Positions 9,219-16,584 of a DNA stretch of 50,596 nt are shown piece after piece. The notes under the pieces are model-generated. The model did no database searches. It saw only the letters and a program-made list of their open reading frames with translations, and had not been told where the DNA came from. Numbering within the stretch: the stretch's first letter is position 1; each line of letters opens with the position of its first letter. The translations under genes were made by a program, and so were the position numbers. The stretch comes from JBFKQC01 sp041627895 (GTDB lineage: Bacteria; Pseudomonadota; Alphaproteobacteria; Rhodobacterales; Rhodobacteraceae): positions 1 through 50,596 of the forward strand of contig JBFKQC010000022.1 in NCBI GenBank assembly GCA_041627895.1, written 5' to 3'.

Positions 9219-10104
9219 ACTCGCGCGCCCCGCTGCGGGCCTGGCGGCGCAGCCAGCGGACGAAATCGCGGGCCTTGGGCCGCAGCACGCCGGGCGGGGT
9301 GACGATGAAATAGCCGGTGCCCGAATCGGCATCGGTGAACAGCACGCGCAGGTCGCCGCGGGCGATGTCGGCCTCGACGAAGGTGCGGCTGGTCGCGGCC
9401 ACGCCCTGCCCGGCACGCAGCCCGTCCAGCAGCAGGTTGCCGGGCAGGTGGGTCAGGCTCTTGACCCGCGCCTCGGTCCCGCCCTGCGAGGCCAGCCAGT
9501 CGGCGACCTCGTTGGTGCCGAGCTCCTGCATCCAGGGATAGCCCAGCAGGTCGCGCGGGCTGTCGATCGGGCGGTCGCCGATCAGCCTGCGCGCGGCCAT
9601 GACCAGGAAATCCGACTCGACCAGCAATTCGGCCTCGAGCCCCGGCCAGTCGCCGTGGCCATAACGGATCGCCAGGTCGAAACCGCCCGGCGCAGGATCG
9701 CTGAGGCCGGGACTGGGATTGACCATCAGTTCGGTCTCGGGATGCCGGGCGTGGAAATCGGCGATCCGCGGCATCAGCCAGCCCGAGGCGAACATCGGCG
9801 TGGTGGTGACGTGCAGCGGCCGGTCGGCATCGGCGCCGGTCAGCGCCTCGACCTCGCGCGCCATCGCGCCGAAGCCGTCGGACACCACGCGCCCCAGCCG
9901 CGCGCCTTCGGCGGTCAGCGCGACCCCGCGGCCCTGCTTTTCGACCAGCTTCAGTCCGAGATGCGCCTCGAGCGCGCGGACCTGCTGGCTGATCGCGGCA
10001 TGGCTGACGTTCAACAGCAGGTCGGCGCCGGAGATTCCCCCCGCCTCGGCCAGCGCGGCGAAGGCGCGCAACTGCGCGAGCGGGGGCAGCGAGCGGATCG
10101 ACAT
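9196..10104 (-). CDS. LysR-family transcriptional regulator (GcvA-like)
   Basis: A 302-residue DNA-binding regulator. The winged HTH is at residues 1-60 (AFAALAEAGGISGADLLLNVSHAAISQQVRAL in part), followed by a periplasmic-binding-like effector domain. The SxxSxAAVSxQIRxLE-type helix is here VSHAAISQQVRALE, typical of the GcvA/AmpR branch. I chose the ATG at 10104 (MSIRSLPPLAQL). The last seven residues, STDAIPT, and the stop codon are supplied by the 45-bp repeat, so the C-terminus is not the ancestral one. It lies between ccoG and a divergent small gene, which it may control; its effector cannot be told from sequence. Confidence 0.9.
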   Translation of the reverse strand: MSIRSLPPLAQLRAFAALAEAGGISGADLLLNVSHAAISQQVRALEAHLGLKLVEKQGRGVALTAEGARLGRVVSDGFGAMAREVEALTGADADRPLHVTTTPMFASGWLMPRIADFHARHPETELMVNPSPGLSDPAPGGFDLAIRYGHGDWPGLEAELLVESDFLVMAARRLIGDRPIDSPRDLLGYPWMQELGTNEVADWLASQGGTEARVKSLTHLPGNLLLDGLRAGQGVAATSRTFVEADIARGDLRVLFTDADSGTGYFIVTPPGVLRPKARDFVRWLRRQARSGARESTDAIPT

Positions 10105-10206
10105 ATGTAAGCCTGACTTACCGAATGGAAGAATTCCTGAGTCGCATGGATCGGCGTTTCGATCAATATAGCAGGCAGACCAATTCCATCTCTGCGGAGA
10201 AGACCG

Positions 10207-10350
10207 ATGATCAACCCCTATGCACAGGCTTTCATGATCGCCGCCCGCACCGACGCGCCCGGCGGCAATCGCACCCAGCAAGCGTCGCGCCCGCGCCGCA
10301 GGCTGCGGCTGTTCGGACGCCGCCAGGCGCGGAACGCGGACAAGCTGTGA
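10207..10350 (+). CDS. Small basic protein, 47 residues, divergent from LysR
   Basis: An open frame of 47 codons starting MINPYAQAFMIAARTDAPGG and ending in a strongly basic tail (RPRRRLRLFGRRQARN). A good ribosome binding site (GCGGAGAAG) stands 5-6 bases before the ATG. No family is recognised. It begins 102 bp from the LysR start and reads away from it, the usual place for a LysR target. The basic tail could bind nucleic acid or membranes, or the gene could be a leader. Coding status rests on the RBS, the position and the absence of any competing frame, and is not certain. Confidence 0.5.
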   Translation: MINPYAQAFMIAARTDAPGGNRTQQASRPRRRLRLFGRRQARNADKL

Positions 10351-10424
10351 CCTCAGCGCGGCTTTGACCGCGACCCATCTGCCATGCAATGCTGTCGACA
10401 TGACGTTGCAGGGGACGCGGGGGG

Positions 10425-11105
10425 GTGCCGGACACTGCGGTCAAGAATGAACGCAAGTCGCTGAGCGCGGCGGAGATCACTGCGCTCAGCCACCTTTATC
10501 GCGGCGAGGTCTATCGCTCGACGCTTTGGCGCCAGCGCCTGGACGCCACGACGAACTGGGCGGTGGTGACGCTGGGAATCGCGCTGTCGATCGCGTTTTC
10601 CTCGCCCGACGCCTCGCCGCTGCCGCTGGTGCTGGTGGGCATCCTGGTCATCTTCTTCCTGATGATCGAGGCGCGGCGCTATCGCTATTTCAACGTCTGG
10701 CGGGCGCGCTGCCGGTGGATGGAGAACCACTTTTTCGCGCCGATGCTGCATGACGGCGACCTGCACCTGGAAGAGAACTGGCAGAAGACGCTGGCCGAGG
10801 ATTACTGGTATCCGCGCTACCACATCGGCCTGAGCGTCGCGGTGGGGCGCAGGATTCGCCGGAACTACCTGTGGATCCTGGTCATCCAGTCGATCGCCTA
10901 TGCCGGCAAGCTGGCCGTGCATCCCTTTCCGGTGCAGACCGCCGAACAGCTTTTCCGACGGGCCGACGTGGGCCCGGTGCCGGGGCAGCTGATGGTGGCG
11001 ATGGGGTTTCTCTACATCGCGACCTGGAGCGGCATCGCGATCTGGAGCTATGTCACCGACAGCCGCCGCGCGGCCAAGAAGCGGGCGGGATCGTCGATGG
11101 GATAG
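10425..11105 (+). CDS. DUF2270 family membrane protein
   Basis: A 226-residue protein matching the DUF2270 pattern. An N-terminal soluble stretch (LSAAEITALSHLYRGEVYRSTLWRQRLD, shown in part) is followed by two adjacent membrane helices (about residues 45-82), the motif EARRYRYFNVWRARCRWMENHFFAP in part, and two more helices near 150 and 195. The start is GTG at 10425 behind AGGGGACG. The function of the family is unknown. It sits alone on the plus strand between the LysR/small-gene pair and ccoP, in a position where related genomes often have ccoP directly followed by ccoG. Confidence 0.85.
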   Translation: MPDTAVKNERKSLSAAEITALSHLYRGEVYRSTLWRQRLDATTNWAVVTLGIALSIAFSSPDASPLPLVLVGILVIFFLMIEARRYRYFNVWRARCRWMENHFFAPMLHDGDLHLEENWQKTLAEDYWYPRYHIGLSVAVGRRIRRNYLWILVIQSIAYAGKLAVHPFPVQTAEQLFRRADVGPVPGQLMVAMGFLYIATWSGIAIWSYVTDSRRAAKKRAGSSMG

Positions 11106-11110
11106 ACCGA

Positions 11111-11133
11111 ACCGCCGCGCAAGGCGCGGCGGT
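11111..11133 (+). terminator. Hairpin after the DUF2270 gene
   Basis: A perfect 10-bp inverted repeat with a 3-base loop (ACCGCCGCGC, AAG, GCGCGGCGGT) begins 5 bp after the stop codon. No T run follows. An almost identical hairpin occurs at 45309. Confidence 0.55.
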
Positions 11134-11194
11134 CTGGAAGAGGTGCCGGTCCCGAAGAAACGCGCGAACAGGATCGAGGACCGGCACCCCCCCA

Positions 11195-11217
11195 CCCCTC
11201 GGGCCGAAGCCCTTGGG
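11195..11217 (-). terminator. Hairpin after ccoP
   Basis: On the minus strand GGGC-TTCG-GCCC forms a stem with a very stable UUCG loop, extended by CCC/GGG beyond two mismatches. It begins within 10 bp of the ccoP stop codon and is the likely 3' end of the ccoNOQP message, though no T tract follows. Confidence 0.45.
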
Positions 11218-11223
11218 ATTTCG

Positions 11224-12123
11224 TTACTGGCCGCCGCCGCGCGTGTGCACGTAGACGGCCACCGCGTTGATCTCGGCCGGGCTGAGCCCGCCCGCAGCGC
11301 GGTAGTCTTCCGACCAGGCCGGCATCACGCCGAAGCGCGAATTGGCGATGGACTCGGTGAGCGTCTCGGCGTCACCGCCGTACAGCCAGATCGCATCCGT
11401 CAGGTTCGGCGCGCCCTGGCTAGCGTCGCCCGAGCCGTCCTCCATGTGACAGCCCGAACACTGATCGAGGTAGACCTCGGCGCCCGGCTCGGCCAGCGCC
11501 GCGTCGTGTTCCCGGCCCGAGATCTGCAGGACGTAGTGCACCACCTGGGCGATTTCCTCGTCGCCGAGGATCTCGTCGCGCCCGAAGGCCGGCATTTCCG
11601 ACCAGTGCGCGTCAGGCGACTGTTCGTTGCGGATGCCGTGGGTCACGGTATAGGCGATCTCTTCGATCGTGCCGCCCCAAAGCCAGGCGTCGTCCAGCAG
11701 GTTCGGATAGCCGCTGGCCTGCACGCCCGCACCGCCGGTGCCGTGGCACTGCGAGCAGTTGTTGCGGAACACCGCACCGCCGCCGTTGACCGCATAGCGG
11801 TGCAGTTCGGACGACGGGTCGCCCAGCACGTCCGCCAGATCGGCCGCGGCAAGCTGATCGCGCAACGCGGCGTTCTGCGTCTCGACCGCGGCGATCTGCT
11901 CGGCCACCTCGGCGCGGGTCGAGTATCCGAGGAACCCGCCCGTCGCCCGGTCGACCAGCGGCCAGGCCGGGTAGGCGATGGTGTAGATCAGCCCCCAGAG
12001 GCAGGTGGCATAGAAGGTCCAGACCCACCAGCGCGGCAGCGGGTTGTTCCACTCCTCGATCCCGTCCCACTGGTGCCCGGTCGTGCCGAAGCCGTGCTCG
12101 TTCTTCTTGTCTTCTGCGCTCAT
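11224..12123 (-). CDS. ccoP: cbb3 cytochrome oxidase diheme subunit CcoP
   Basis: A 299-residue diheme cytochrome c, membrane-anchored by a helix near residues 31-52 (RWWVWTFYATCLWGLIYTIAY, partly). Two heme c sites are visible: CSQCH (123-127) and CSGCH (222-226), with the Met axial ligands in EMPAF and VMPAW. It receives electrons from the bc1 complex or soluble cytochromes and passes them to CcoO and CcoN. The N-terminal HGFGTTGHQWDGIEEWNNPLPRWW motif is characteristic in type. Its start overlaps the ccoQ stop by 4 bp, so it is coupled to ccoNOQ. Confidence 0.97.
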   Translation of the reverse strand: MSAEDKKNEHGFGTTGHQWDGIEEWNNPLPRWWVWTFYATCLWGLIYTIAYPAWPLVDRATGGFLGYSTRAEVAEQIAAVETQNAALRDQLAAADLADVLGDPSSELHRYAVNGGGAVFRNNCSQCHGTGGAGVQASGYPNLLDDAWLWGGTIEEIAYTVTHGIRNEQSPDAHWSEMPAFGRDEILGDEEIAQVVHYVLQISGREHDAALAEPGAEVYLDQCSGCHMEDGSGDASQGAPNLTDAIWLYGGDAETLTESIANSRFGVMPAWSEDYRAAGGLSPAEINAVAVYVHTRGGGQ

Positions 12124-12299
12124 GTCCGCGCCTCCTCGTCGGCGGGTTTGTCCTCATGCCGGAACGGGATGTCGGCGGTGTCCTTGTGGATCGCGCGCGA
12201 ACCGGGGCGGAACGCCCAGATCACGACGCCGATGAAGAAGACGAAAAGCGCCAGCAAGACCCAGCTGTCGGCGATTTCGCGGAGGATGTTGTAGGTCAT
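12120..12299 (-). CDS. ccoQ: cbb3 cytochrome oxidase subunit CcoQ (FixQ)
   Basis: A 59-residue single-helix membrane protein (MTYNILREIADSWVLLALF then a hydrophobic run to about residue 32, followed by F-R-P-G-S-R). This is the FixQ pattern. CcoQ stabilises the oxidase complex and, in Rhodobacter, has a role in oxygen signalling. I chose the ATG at 12299, which has GAGGAGG-like bases just upstream. It lies between ccoO and ccoP and overlaps ccoP. Confidence 0.95.
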   Translation of the reverse strand: MTYNILREIADSWVLLALFVFFIGVVIWAFRPGSRAIHKDTADIPFRHEDKPADEEART

Positions 12300-12312
12300 C
12301 GTGCCCTCCTCC

Positions 12313-13038
12313 TCACCGGCTCGGATCGGGCGTGAAGGTCGAGAAATCGACCAGCGTGCCGAGCATCTGCATGTAGGCAATCAGCGCGTCCATTTCGCTG
12401 ATCCCCGGTTCGCCGTCAAAGTTGTTGACCACCGCGCCGGGATAGCGTTCCAGCAGCCCGTCGGTGTCGGCATCCGGGTCGGCCTGGGCGCGGAAATCGG
12501 CCTGCGCAGCCTCGATCATCTCGTCGCTGTAGGGCACGCCCACCATCCGGTGCGTCGCCATCAGCTCGGCGGTATGCTCGGCATCCAGCAGCGTGTTCAG
12601 CAGGTAGCCGTATTTCGGCATCACCGATTCCGGCACCACCGACTGCGGGTCGATGAAATGCGCGACGTGCCAGTCGTCCGAGTACCGCCCGCCGACGCGG
12701 GCCAGGTCCGGCCCGGTGCGTTTCGAGCCCCACTGGAACGGATGGTCGTACATCGATTCCGCGGCCAGCGAGTAGTGCCCGTAGCGCTCGACCTCGTCGC
12801 GCATCGGCCGGATCATCTGGCTGTGGCAGACATAGCAGCCTTCGCGGACGTAGATGTCGCGCCCCTCCAGTTCCAGCGGCGAGTAGGGCCGCACGCCTTT
12901 GACCTTCTCGATGGTGTTTTCCAGATAGAACAGCGGCGCGATCTCGACGATGCCGCCGATGGTGACCACGAGGAACGAGAAGACCAGCAGCAGCGTGGCG
13001 TTCTTTTCCAGGACCTTGTGCTTTTCAAGGATAGCCAT
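12313..13038 (-). CDS. ccoO: cbb3 cytochrome oxidase monoheme subunit CcoO
   Basis: A 241-residue membrane-anchored monoheme cytochrome c (FixO). A single N-terminal helix (about residues 14-36) leads into a periplasmic domain with the heme motif CYVCH (68-72) in the family signature EGCYVCHSQMIRP. The Met ligand is probably in VPESVMPKYGYL. It links CcoP to the catalytic subunit. The gene begins 14 bp after the ccoN stop. Confidence 0.97.
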   Translation of the reverse strand: MAILEKHKVLEKNATLLLVFSFLVVTIGGIVEIAPLFYLENTIEKVKGVRPYSPLELEGRDIYVREGCYVCHSQMIRPMRDEVERYGHYSLAAESMYDHPFQWGSKRTGPDLARVGGRYSDDWHVAHFIDPQSVVPESVMPKYGYLLNTLLDAEHTAELMATHRMVGVPYSDEMIEAAQADFRAQADPDADTDGLLERYPGAVVNNFDGEPGISEMDALIAYMQMLGTLVDFSTFTPDPSR

Positions 13039-13052
13039 GAGTCCAGCCCTCC

Positions 13053-14654
13053 CTATTCAGCCGGAGCCATGGCGGGCGCGTCCGAGATTCTCGGCTGCGC
13101 GCGCACGGTCATCCAGAGGTTGTAGCACATGATCAGCGCACCGGCGAGGAACAGCACCCCGCCCAGGCCGCGGACCACGTACATCGGGAACTTCGCGGCG
13201 ACGGTGTCGGCGAACGAGTTCACCAGGAAGCCCTGCGCGTCGACCTCGCGCCACATCAGGCCCTCCATGATGCCGGTCACCCACATCGACGCGGCGTAAA
13301 GCACGATGCCGATGGTCGCGAGCCAGAAGTGCCAGTTCACCAGGCTCAGGCTGTACAGCCGCTCGCGATTCCAAAGCCGCGGCACCAGGAAGTAGAGCGC
13401 GCCGAAGGTGATCATGCCGTTCCAGCCCAGCGCGCCGGAATGCACGTGGCCGATCGTCCAGTCGGTGTAATGCGACAGCGAATTCACCGCGCGGATCGAC
13501 ATCATCGGGCCTTCGAAGGTCGACATGCCGTAGAACCCGATCGAGATCGCCATCATCCGGATGATCGGGTCGGTGCGCAGCTTGTCCCAGGCGCCCGACA
13601 GCGTCATCAGCCCGTTGATCATGCCGCCCCAGGACGGCATCCACAGCACCACCGAGAACACCATGCCCAGCGTCGAGGCCCAGTCGGGCAGCGCGGTATA
13701 GTGCAGGTGGTGCGGACCGGCCCAGATATACAGGAAGATCAGCGCCCAGAAGTGGATGATCGAAAGCTTGTAGGAATAGACCGGCCGCTCGGCCTGTTTC
13801 GGCACGAAGTAGTACATCATGCCCAGGAAGCCCGCCGTCAGGAAGAAGCCCACCGCGTTGTGGCCGTACCACCATTGCGTCATCGCGTCCTGCACGCCGG
13901 CGAAGACCTGCACCGATTTAGAGCCCCAGATCGACACCGGGATCGAGAGGTTGTTGACCACGTGCAGCATCGCCACGGTGACGATGAAGCTGAGGAAGAA
14001 CCAGTTCGCCACGTAGATGTGCGGTTCCCTGCGCTTGATGATCGTGCCCATGAACACCGCCAGGTAGGCGACCCAGACCACGGTCAGCCACAGGTCGACA
14101 TACCATTCCGGCTCGGCGTATTCCTTGGACTGGGTCGAGCCCAGCAGATAGCCGGTGGCGGCCAGCACGATCACCAGCTGATAGCCCCAGAACACGAACC
14201 AGCCCAGGTTGCCGCCCCAGAGCCGCGCGGCGCTGGTGCGCTGCACGATGTAGAACGAGGTGCAGATCAGCGCGTTGCCGCCGAAGGCGAAGATCACCGC
14301 GCTGGTGTGCAGCGGACGCAGCCGCCCGAAATTGGCATAGCCCTGCGCCCATTCGAAGTTCAGCCCCGGAAAGGCAAGCTGGAACGCGATGACCACGCCC
14401 ACCAGAAAGCCGACGGCGCCCCAGAAGGCGGTGGCGATCACGCCGGCCCGCACCACCGCGTCATTGTACTGGTTGGCCGGCACCGGGCGCGCGGGTTCGT
14501 CCATGCGCCGCAGCGTCCAGACGAACAGCCCGCCGGCGACGGCGAGAATGATGATGGCATGCACCTGATAGGCCAGGTCGCGCCCCCAGTTCGCGGCAAG
14601 CGCGGCCAGAAGCACGATCAGGCCGAACACGCCCAACTTCACGGCATTCCACAT
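13053..14654 (-). CDS. ccoN: cbb3 cytochrome oxidase catalytic subunit CcoN
   Basis: A 533-residue heme-copper oxidase subunit I of the C family, with about twelve to fourteen membrane helices. Visible ligands are His116 (RPLHTSAV) and His405 for the low-spin heme b, His403 (GHVHSGALG) for heme b3, and His265 (WWYGHNAV) with His315/His316 (GPHHLHYT) for CuB. It reduces oxygen to water with high affinity and supports respiration at low oxygen. I chose the ATG at 14654 (MWNAVKLGVFGLIV), which is the family start. First gene of ccoNOQP, with an FNR box 113 bp upstream. Confidence 0.97.
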   Translation of the reverse strand: MWNAVKLGVFGLIVLLAALAANWGRDLAYQVHAIIILAVAGGLFVWTLRRMDEPARPVPANQYNDAVVRAGVIATAFWGAVGFLVGVVIAFQLAFPGLNFEWAQGYANFGRLRPLHTSAVIFAFGGNALICTSFYIVQRTSAARLWGGNLGWFVFWGYQLVIVLAATGYLLGSTQSKEYAEPEWYVDLWLTVVWVAYLAVFMGTIIKRREPHIYVANWFFLSFIVTVAMLHVVNNLSIPVSIWGSKSVQVFAGVQDAMTQWWYGHNAVGFFLTAGFLGMMYYFVPKQAERPVYSYKLSIIHFWALIFLYIWAGPHHLHYTALPDWASTLGMVFSVVLWMPSWGGMINGLMTLSGAWDKLRTDPIIRMMAISIGFYGMSTFEGPMMSIRAVNSLSHYTDWTIGHVHSGALGWNGMITFGALYFLVPRLWNRERLYSLSLVNWHFWLATIGIVLYAASMWVTGIMEGLMWREVDAQGFLVNSFADTVAAKFPMYVVRGLGGVLFLAGALIMCYNLWMTVRAQPRISDAPAMAPAE

Positions 14655-14766
14655 AAGTCGTCCCTTCGTCCTGCACTTCAGCCCGGCCGCGGCCCGGCCA
14701 GGCACACGGAGGGCAGGAGATCCTATTCGACACTTCGCGATGTGCCGCACCGCAGCAGGGCCCGCC

Positions 14767-14780
14767 TTGATCCATGTCAA
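14767..14780 (-). promoter_or_regulatory. FnrL box for ccoN
   Basis: TTGATCCATGTCAA matches TTGAT-N4-ATCAA with one mismatch. It lies 112 bp from the ccoN start and is the nearer of two boxes in this divergent region, so it probably activates ccoNOQP. Confidence 0.8.
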
Positions 14781-14818
14781 GGATCGGCGCCGCCGCATTG
14801 CAGCCCGGCCACCGACGG

Positions 14819-14832
14819 TTGACCCATATCAA
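14819..14832 (+). promoter_or_regulatory. FnrL box for the stress protein gene
   Basis: TTGACCCATATCAA matches TTGAT-N4-ATCAA with one mismatch. It lies 63 bp before the ATG of the universal stress protein gene, as expected for class II activation; it could also contribute to ccoN. Confidence 0.8.
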
Positions 14833-14895
14833 AGACGGTTTCGGGGCCCGCGCGCAGTCTTGCCCCAAGGGGCAGCGACGATCCGGAGCGAACGA

Positions 14896-15735
14896 ATGGC
14901 CTACAAGACGATCTTCACCGTCCAGACCGATGCCGGGCTGGACAAATGGGCGCTGGACGCGGCGATCAAGATCGCCCACGCCGAAGATGCGCATCTGGAA
15001 ATCCTGTGCCTCGGCATCGACCGGACCCAGCCGGGATTCTACTATGCGGGCGCCAACGCGCTGATCCTGCAGGACAACCTGGTGCAGGCCCAGGCCGAAG
15101 CGCAGGCGCTGGAGACGGATATCGAAAGGCGGATGAAGGGCGGGGACCTGGCTTGGGGAATCAGCTCGGCGACGACCCAGATGGCGGGCCTGACCTCGTT
15201 CGTGGCGCACCGGTCACGCTTTGCCGACCTCGTGGTGCTGCCCAAGCCCTATGGCGAGGGGCGCGGCCACGAGAACGAGGCGATCGTCGAGGCGGTGCTG
15301 TTCAACGGTCACGTGCCGGTGGTGATCGTTCCGGACGGCTCGGATTTCCCCGACACGGTCGGGCAGGTGGTGATCGCCTGGAACGAAAGCGCCGAGGCGC
15401 TGAACGCGATCCGCGCGGCGATGACCTTCCTCAAGCAGGCCGATACCGTCGACATCTCGATCATCGACCCGCCGGCCCACGGACCCGACCGGTCGGACCC
15501 GGGCGGACAGCTCGGCCAGATGCTGGTGCGCCACGGCGTGCGGGCAGAGGTTTCGGTGCTGGCCAAGACGATGCCGCGCATCTCGGACGTGCTGCGCCGG
15601 CACTGTTCCGACAGGAAGGCTGATCTGCTGGTGATGGGCGCCTACGGGCATTCGCGGTTCCGCGAATCGATCCTGGGCGGGGCGACGCGCAACATGCTGG
15701 AAATCTCCAACGTGCCGGTCCTGATGGCGCACTGA
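14896..15735 (+). CDS. Universal stress protein, two UspA domains
   Basis: A 279-residue cytoplasmic protein with two UspA folds in tandem: about residues 1-145, and 150-279 ending in the ATP-binding-type motif GAYGHSRFRESILGGATR (G-x2-G-x9-G-(S/T)). The start ATG at 14896 has GGAGCG upstream. In Rhodobacter an equivalent gene sits between ccoNOQP and fnrL, and here it also has its own FNR box, so it probably acts during microaerobic growth. The molecular role of these proteins is poorly known. It faces fnrL tail to tail. Confidence 0.92.
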   Translation: MAYKTIFTVQTDAGLDKWALDAAIKIAHAEDAHLEILCLGIDRTQPGFYYAGANALILQDNLVQAQAEAQALETDIERRMKGGDLAWGISSATTQMAGLTSFVAHRSRFADLVVLPKPYGEGRGHENEAIVEAVLFNGHVPVVIVPDGSDFPDTVGQVVIAWNESAEALNAIRAAMTFLKQADTVDISIIDPPAHGPDRSDPGGQLGQMLVRHGVRAEVSVLAKTMPRISDVLRRHCSDRKADLLVMGAYGHSRFRESILGGATRNMLEISNVPVLMAH

Positions 15736-15750
15736 CCGAAAGCCGCGTCC

Positions 15751-15764
15751 GGCCGCCCGCGGCC
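15751..15764. terminator. Short hairpin between the convergent stress protein and fnrL genes
   Basis: GGCCG-CCCG-CGGCC forms a small stem in the 41-bp gap between two converging genes. It is a weak candidate for a shared terminator. Confidence 0.3.
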
Positions 15765-15776
15765 CTGCCCGATGTT

Positions 15777-16517
15777 CTAGACCAGCATGCCGCCGTCGGC
15801 GTCGTCGCCGGTTTCGGCGATCAGCGCCTCGAAATCCGGCACTATGATCCGGCGCTTGCCCTCAAGCGTGATCACACCGTCGCGTTTCAGCGCCGAGATC
15901 TGCCGGCTGACGGTTTCCAGCGTCAGACCCAGGTAATCGGCCATCGATTCCCGGGTCAGCGGCAGATCGAAGCTCGACCCGTCCTTCGGCGCGGTCTGCC
16001 GCAGCGCGGCCTCGCGCTGGGCGATGATCGTCAGCAGGCTCGCGATCTTCTCGCGCGCGGTCTTGCGGCCGAGGATCAGCATCCATTCCCGCGCCGCGTC
16101 CAGTTCGTCCAGCGTCATCTCCAGCAGCCGCTGGCCGATATGCGGCGTCTCGCTCATCAGCTTCTCGAACGGCTTGCGCCGGAAACAGCAGAGCGTCAGG
16201 TCGCTGTTGGCGGTGACGTCGTAGGGCGCCATGGCGCGGCCCGGGCGGCCGAGGAAATCGGACGGCAGCAGAAGGCCCACCATCTGTGTGCGCCCGTCCT
16301 CGAGCGTCTGGCTGAGCGTCGCGATGCCGGTGACGACCGAGGCCACGAAATCCATCTGGTCGCCGGCCCAGACGACGGGCCGGCCGGCCTCGTAGCTGCG
16401 GTAATACTTGATCTCTTCCAGCCGCTCCAGTTCGTCCTTTTCGCAGCGCGCACAGACCGCGCGGTGCCGGATCGGGCAATGCGCGCAACTTTTCAGGTCG
16501 AAAGACTGGTCATTCAT
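15777..16517 (-). CDS. fnrL: Oxygen-sensing transcription regulator FnrL
   Basis: A 246-residue Crp/Fnr regulator. The N-terminal cluster Cys11, Cys14, Cys22 and Cys25 (CAHC...VCARC) plus Cys110/Cys111 in the sensor domain supply ligands for an oxygen-labile 4Fe-4S cluster. The C-terminal HTH (about residues 190-218, LTRESMADYLGLTLETVSRQ) carries the E-x2-SR recognition helix that reads TTGAT half-sites. It should activate ccoNOQP, ccoGHIS, hemN and the stress gene as oxygen falls. I chose the ATG at 16517. A perfect FNR palindrome 20 bp upstream suggests autoregulation and control of the divergent hemN. Confidence 0.96.
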   Translation of the reverse strand: MNDQSFDLKSCAHCPIRHRAVCARCEKDELERLEEIKYYRSYEAGRPVVWAGDQMDFVASVVTGIATLSQTLEDGRTQMVGLLLPSDFLGRPGRAMAPYDVTANSDLTLCCFRRKPFEKLMSETPHIGQRLLEMTLDELDAAREWMLILGRKTAREKIASLLTIIAQREAALRQTAPKDGSSFDLPLTRESMADYLGLTLETVSRQISALKRDGVITLEGKRRIIVPDFEALIAETGDDADGGMLV

Positions 16518-16536
16518 CTCAAAATCCCCCGCCCGC

Positions 16537-16550
16537 TTGATCCTGATCAA
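16537..16550. promoter_or_regulatory. Perfect FnrL box between fnrL and hemN
   Basis: TTGATCCTGATCAA is a perfect TTGAT-N4-ATCAA palindrome. It is 20 bp from the fnrL start and 35 bp from the hemN start. The closeness to fnrL fits autorepression, while the hemN side fits activation only if the hemN transcript starts very near its ATG; a site overlapping both promoters is the safest reading. Confidence 0.88.
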
Positions 16551-16584
16551 TGCGTTGCGCACCAAGTTCAATAATCCACAACTA

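Noticed and set aside
9051..9416. Longer N-terminus for CcoG running upstream through the repeat element
   Set aside because: It would pass through the FNR box and the 45-bp element into the LysR gene, and family similarity starts at MSSPESPSLYAAREP.
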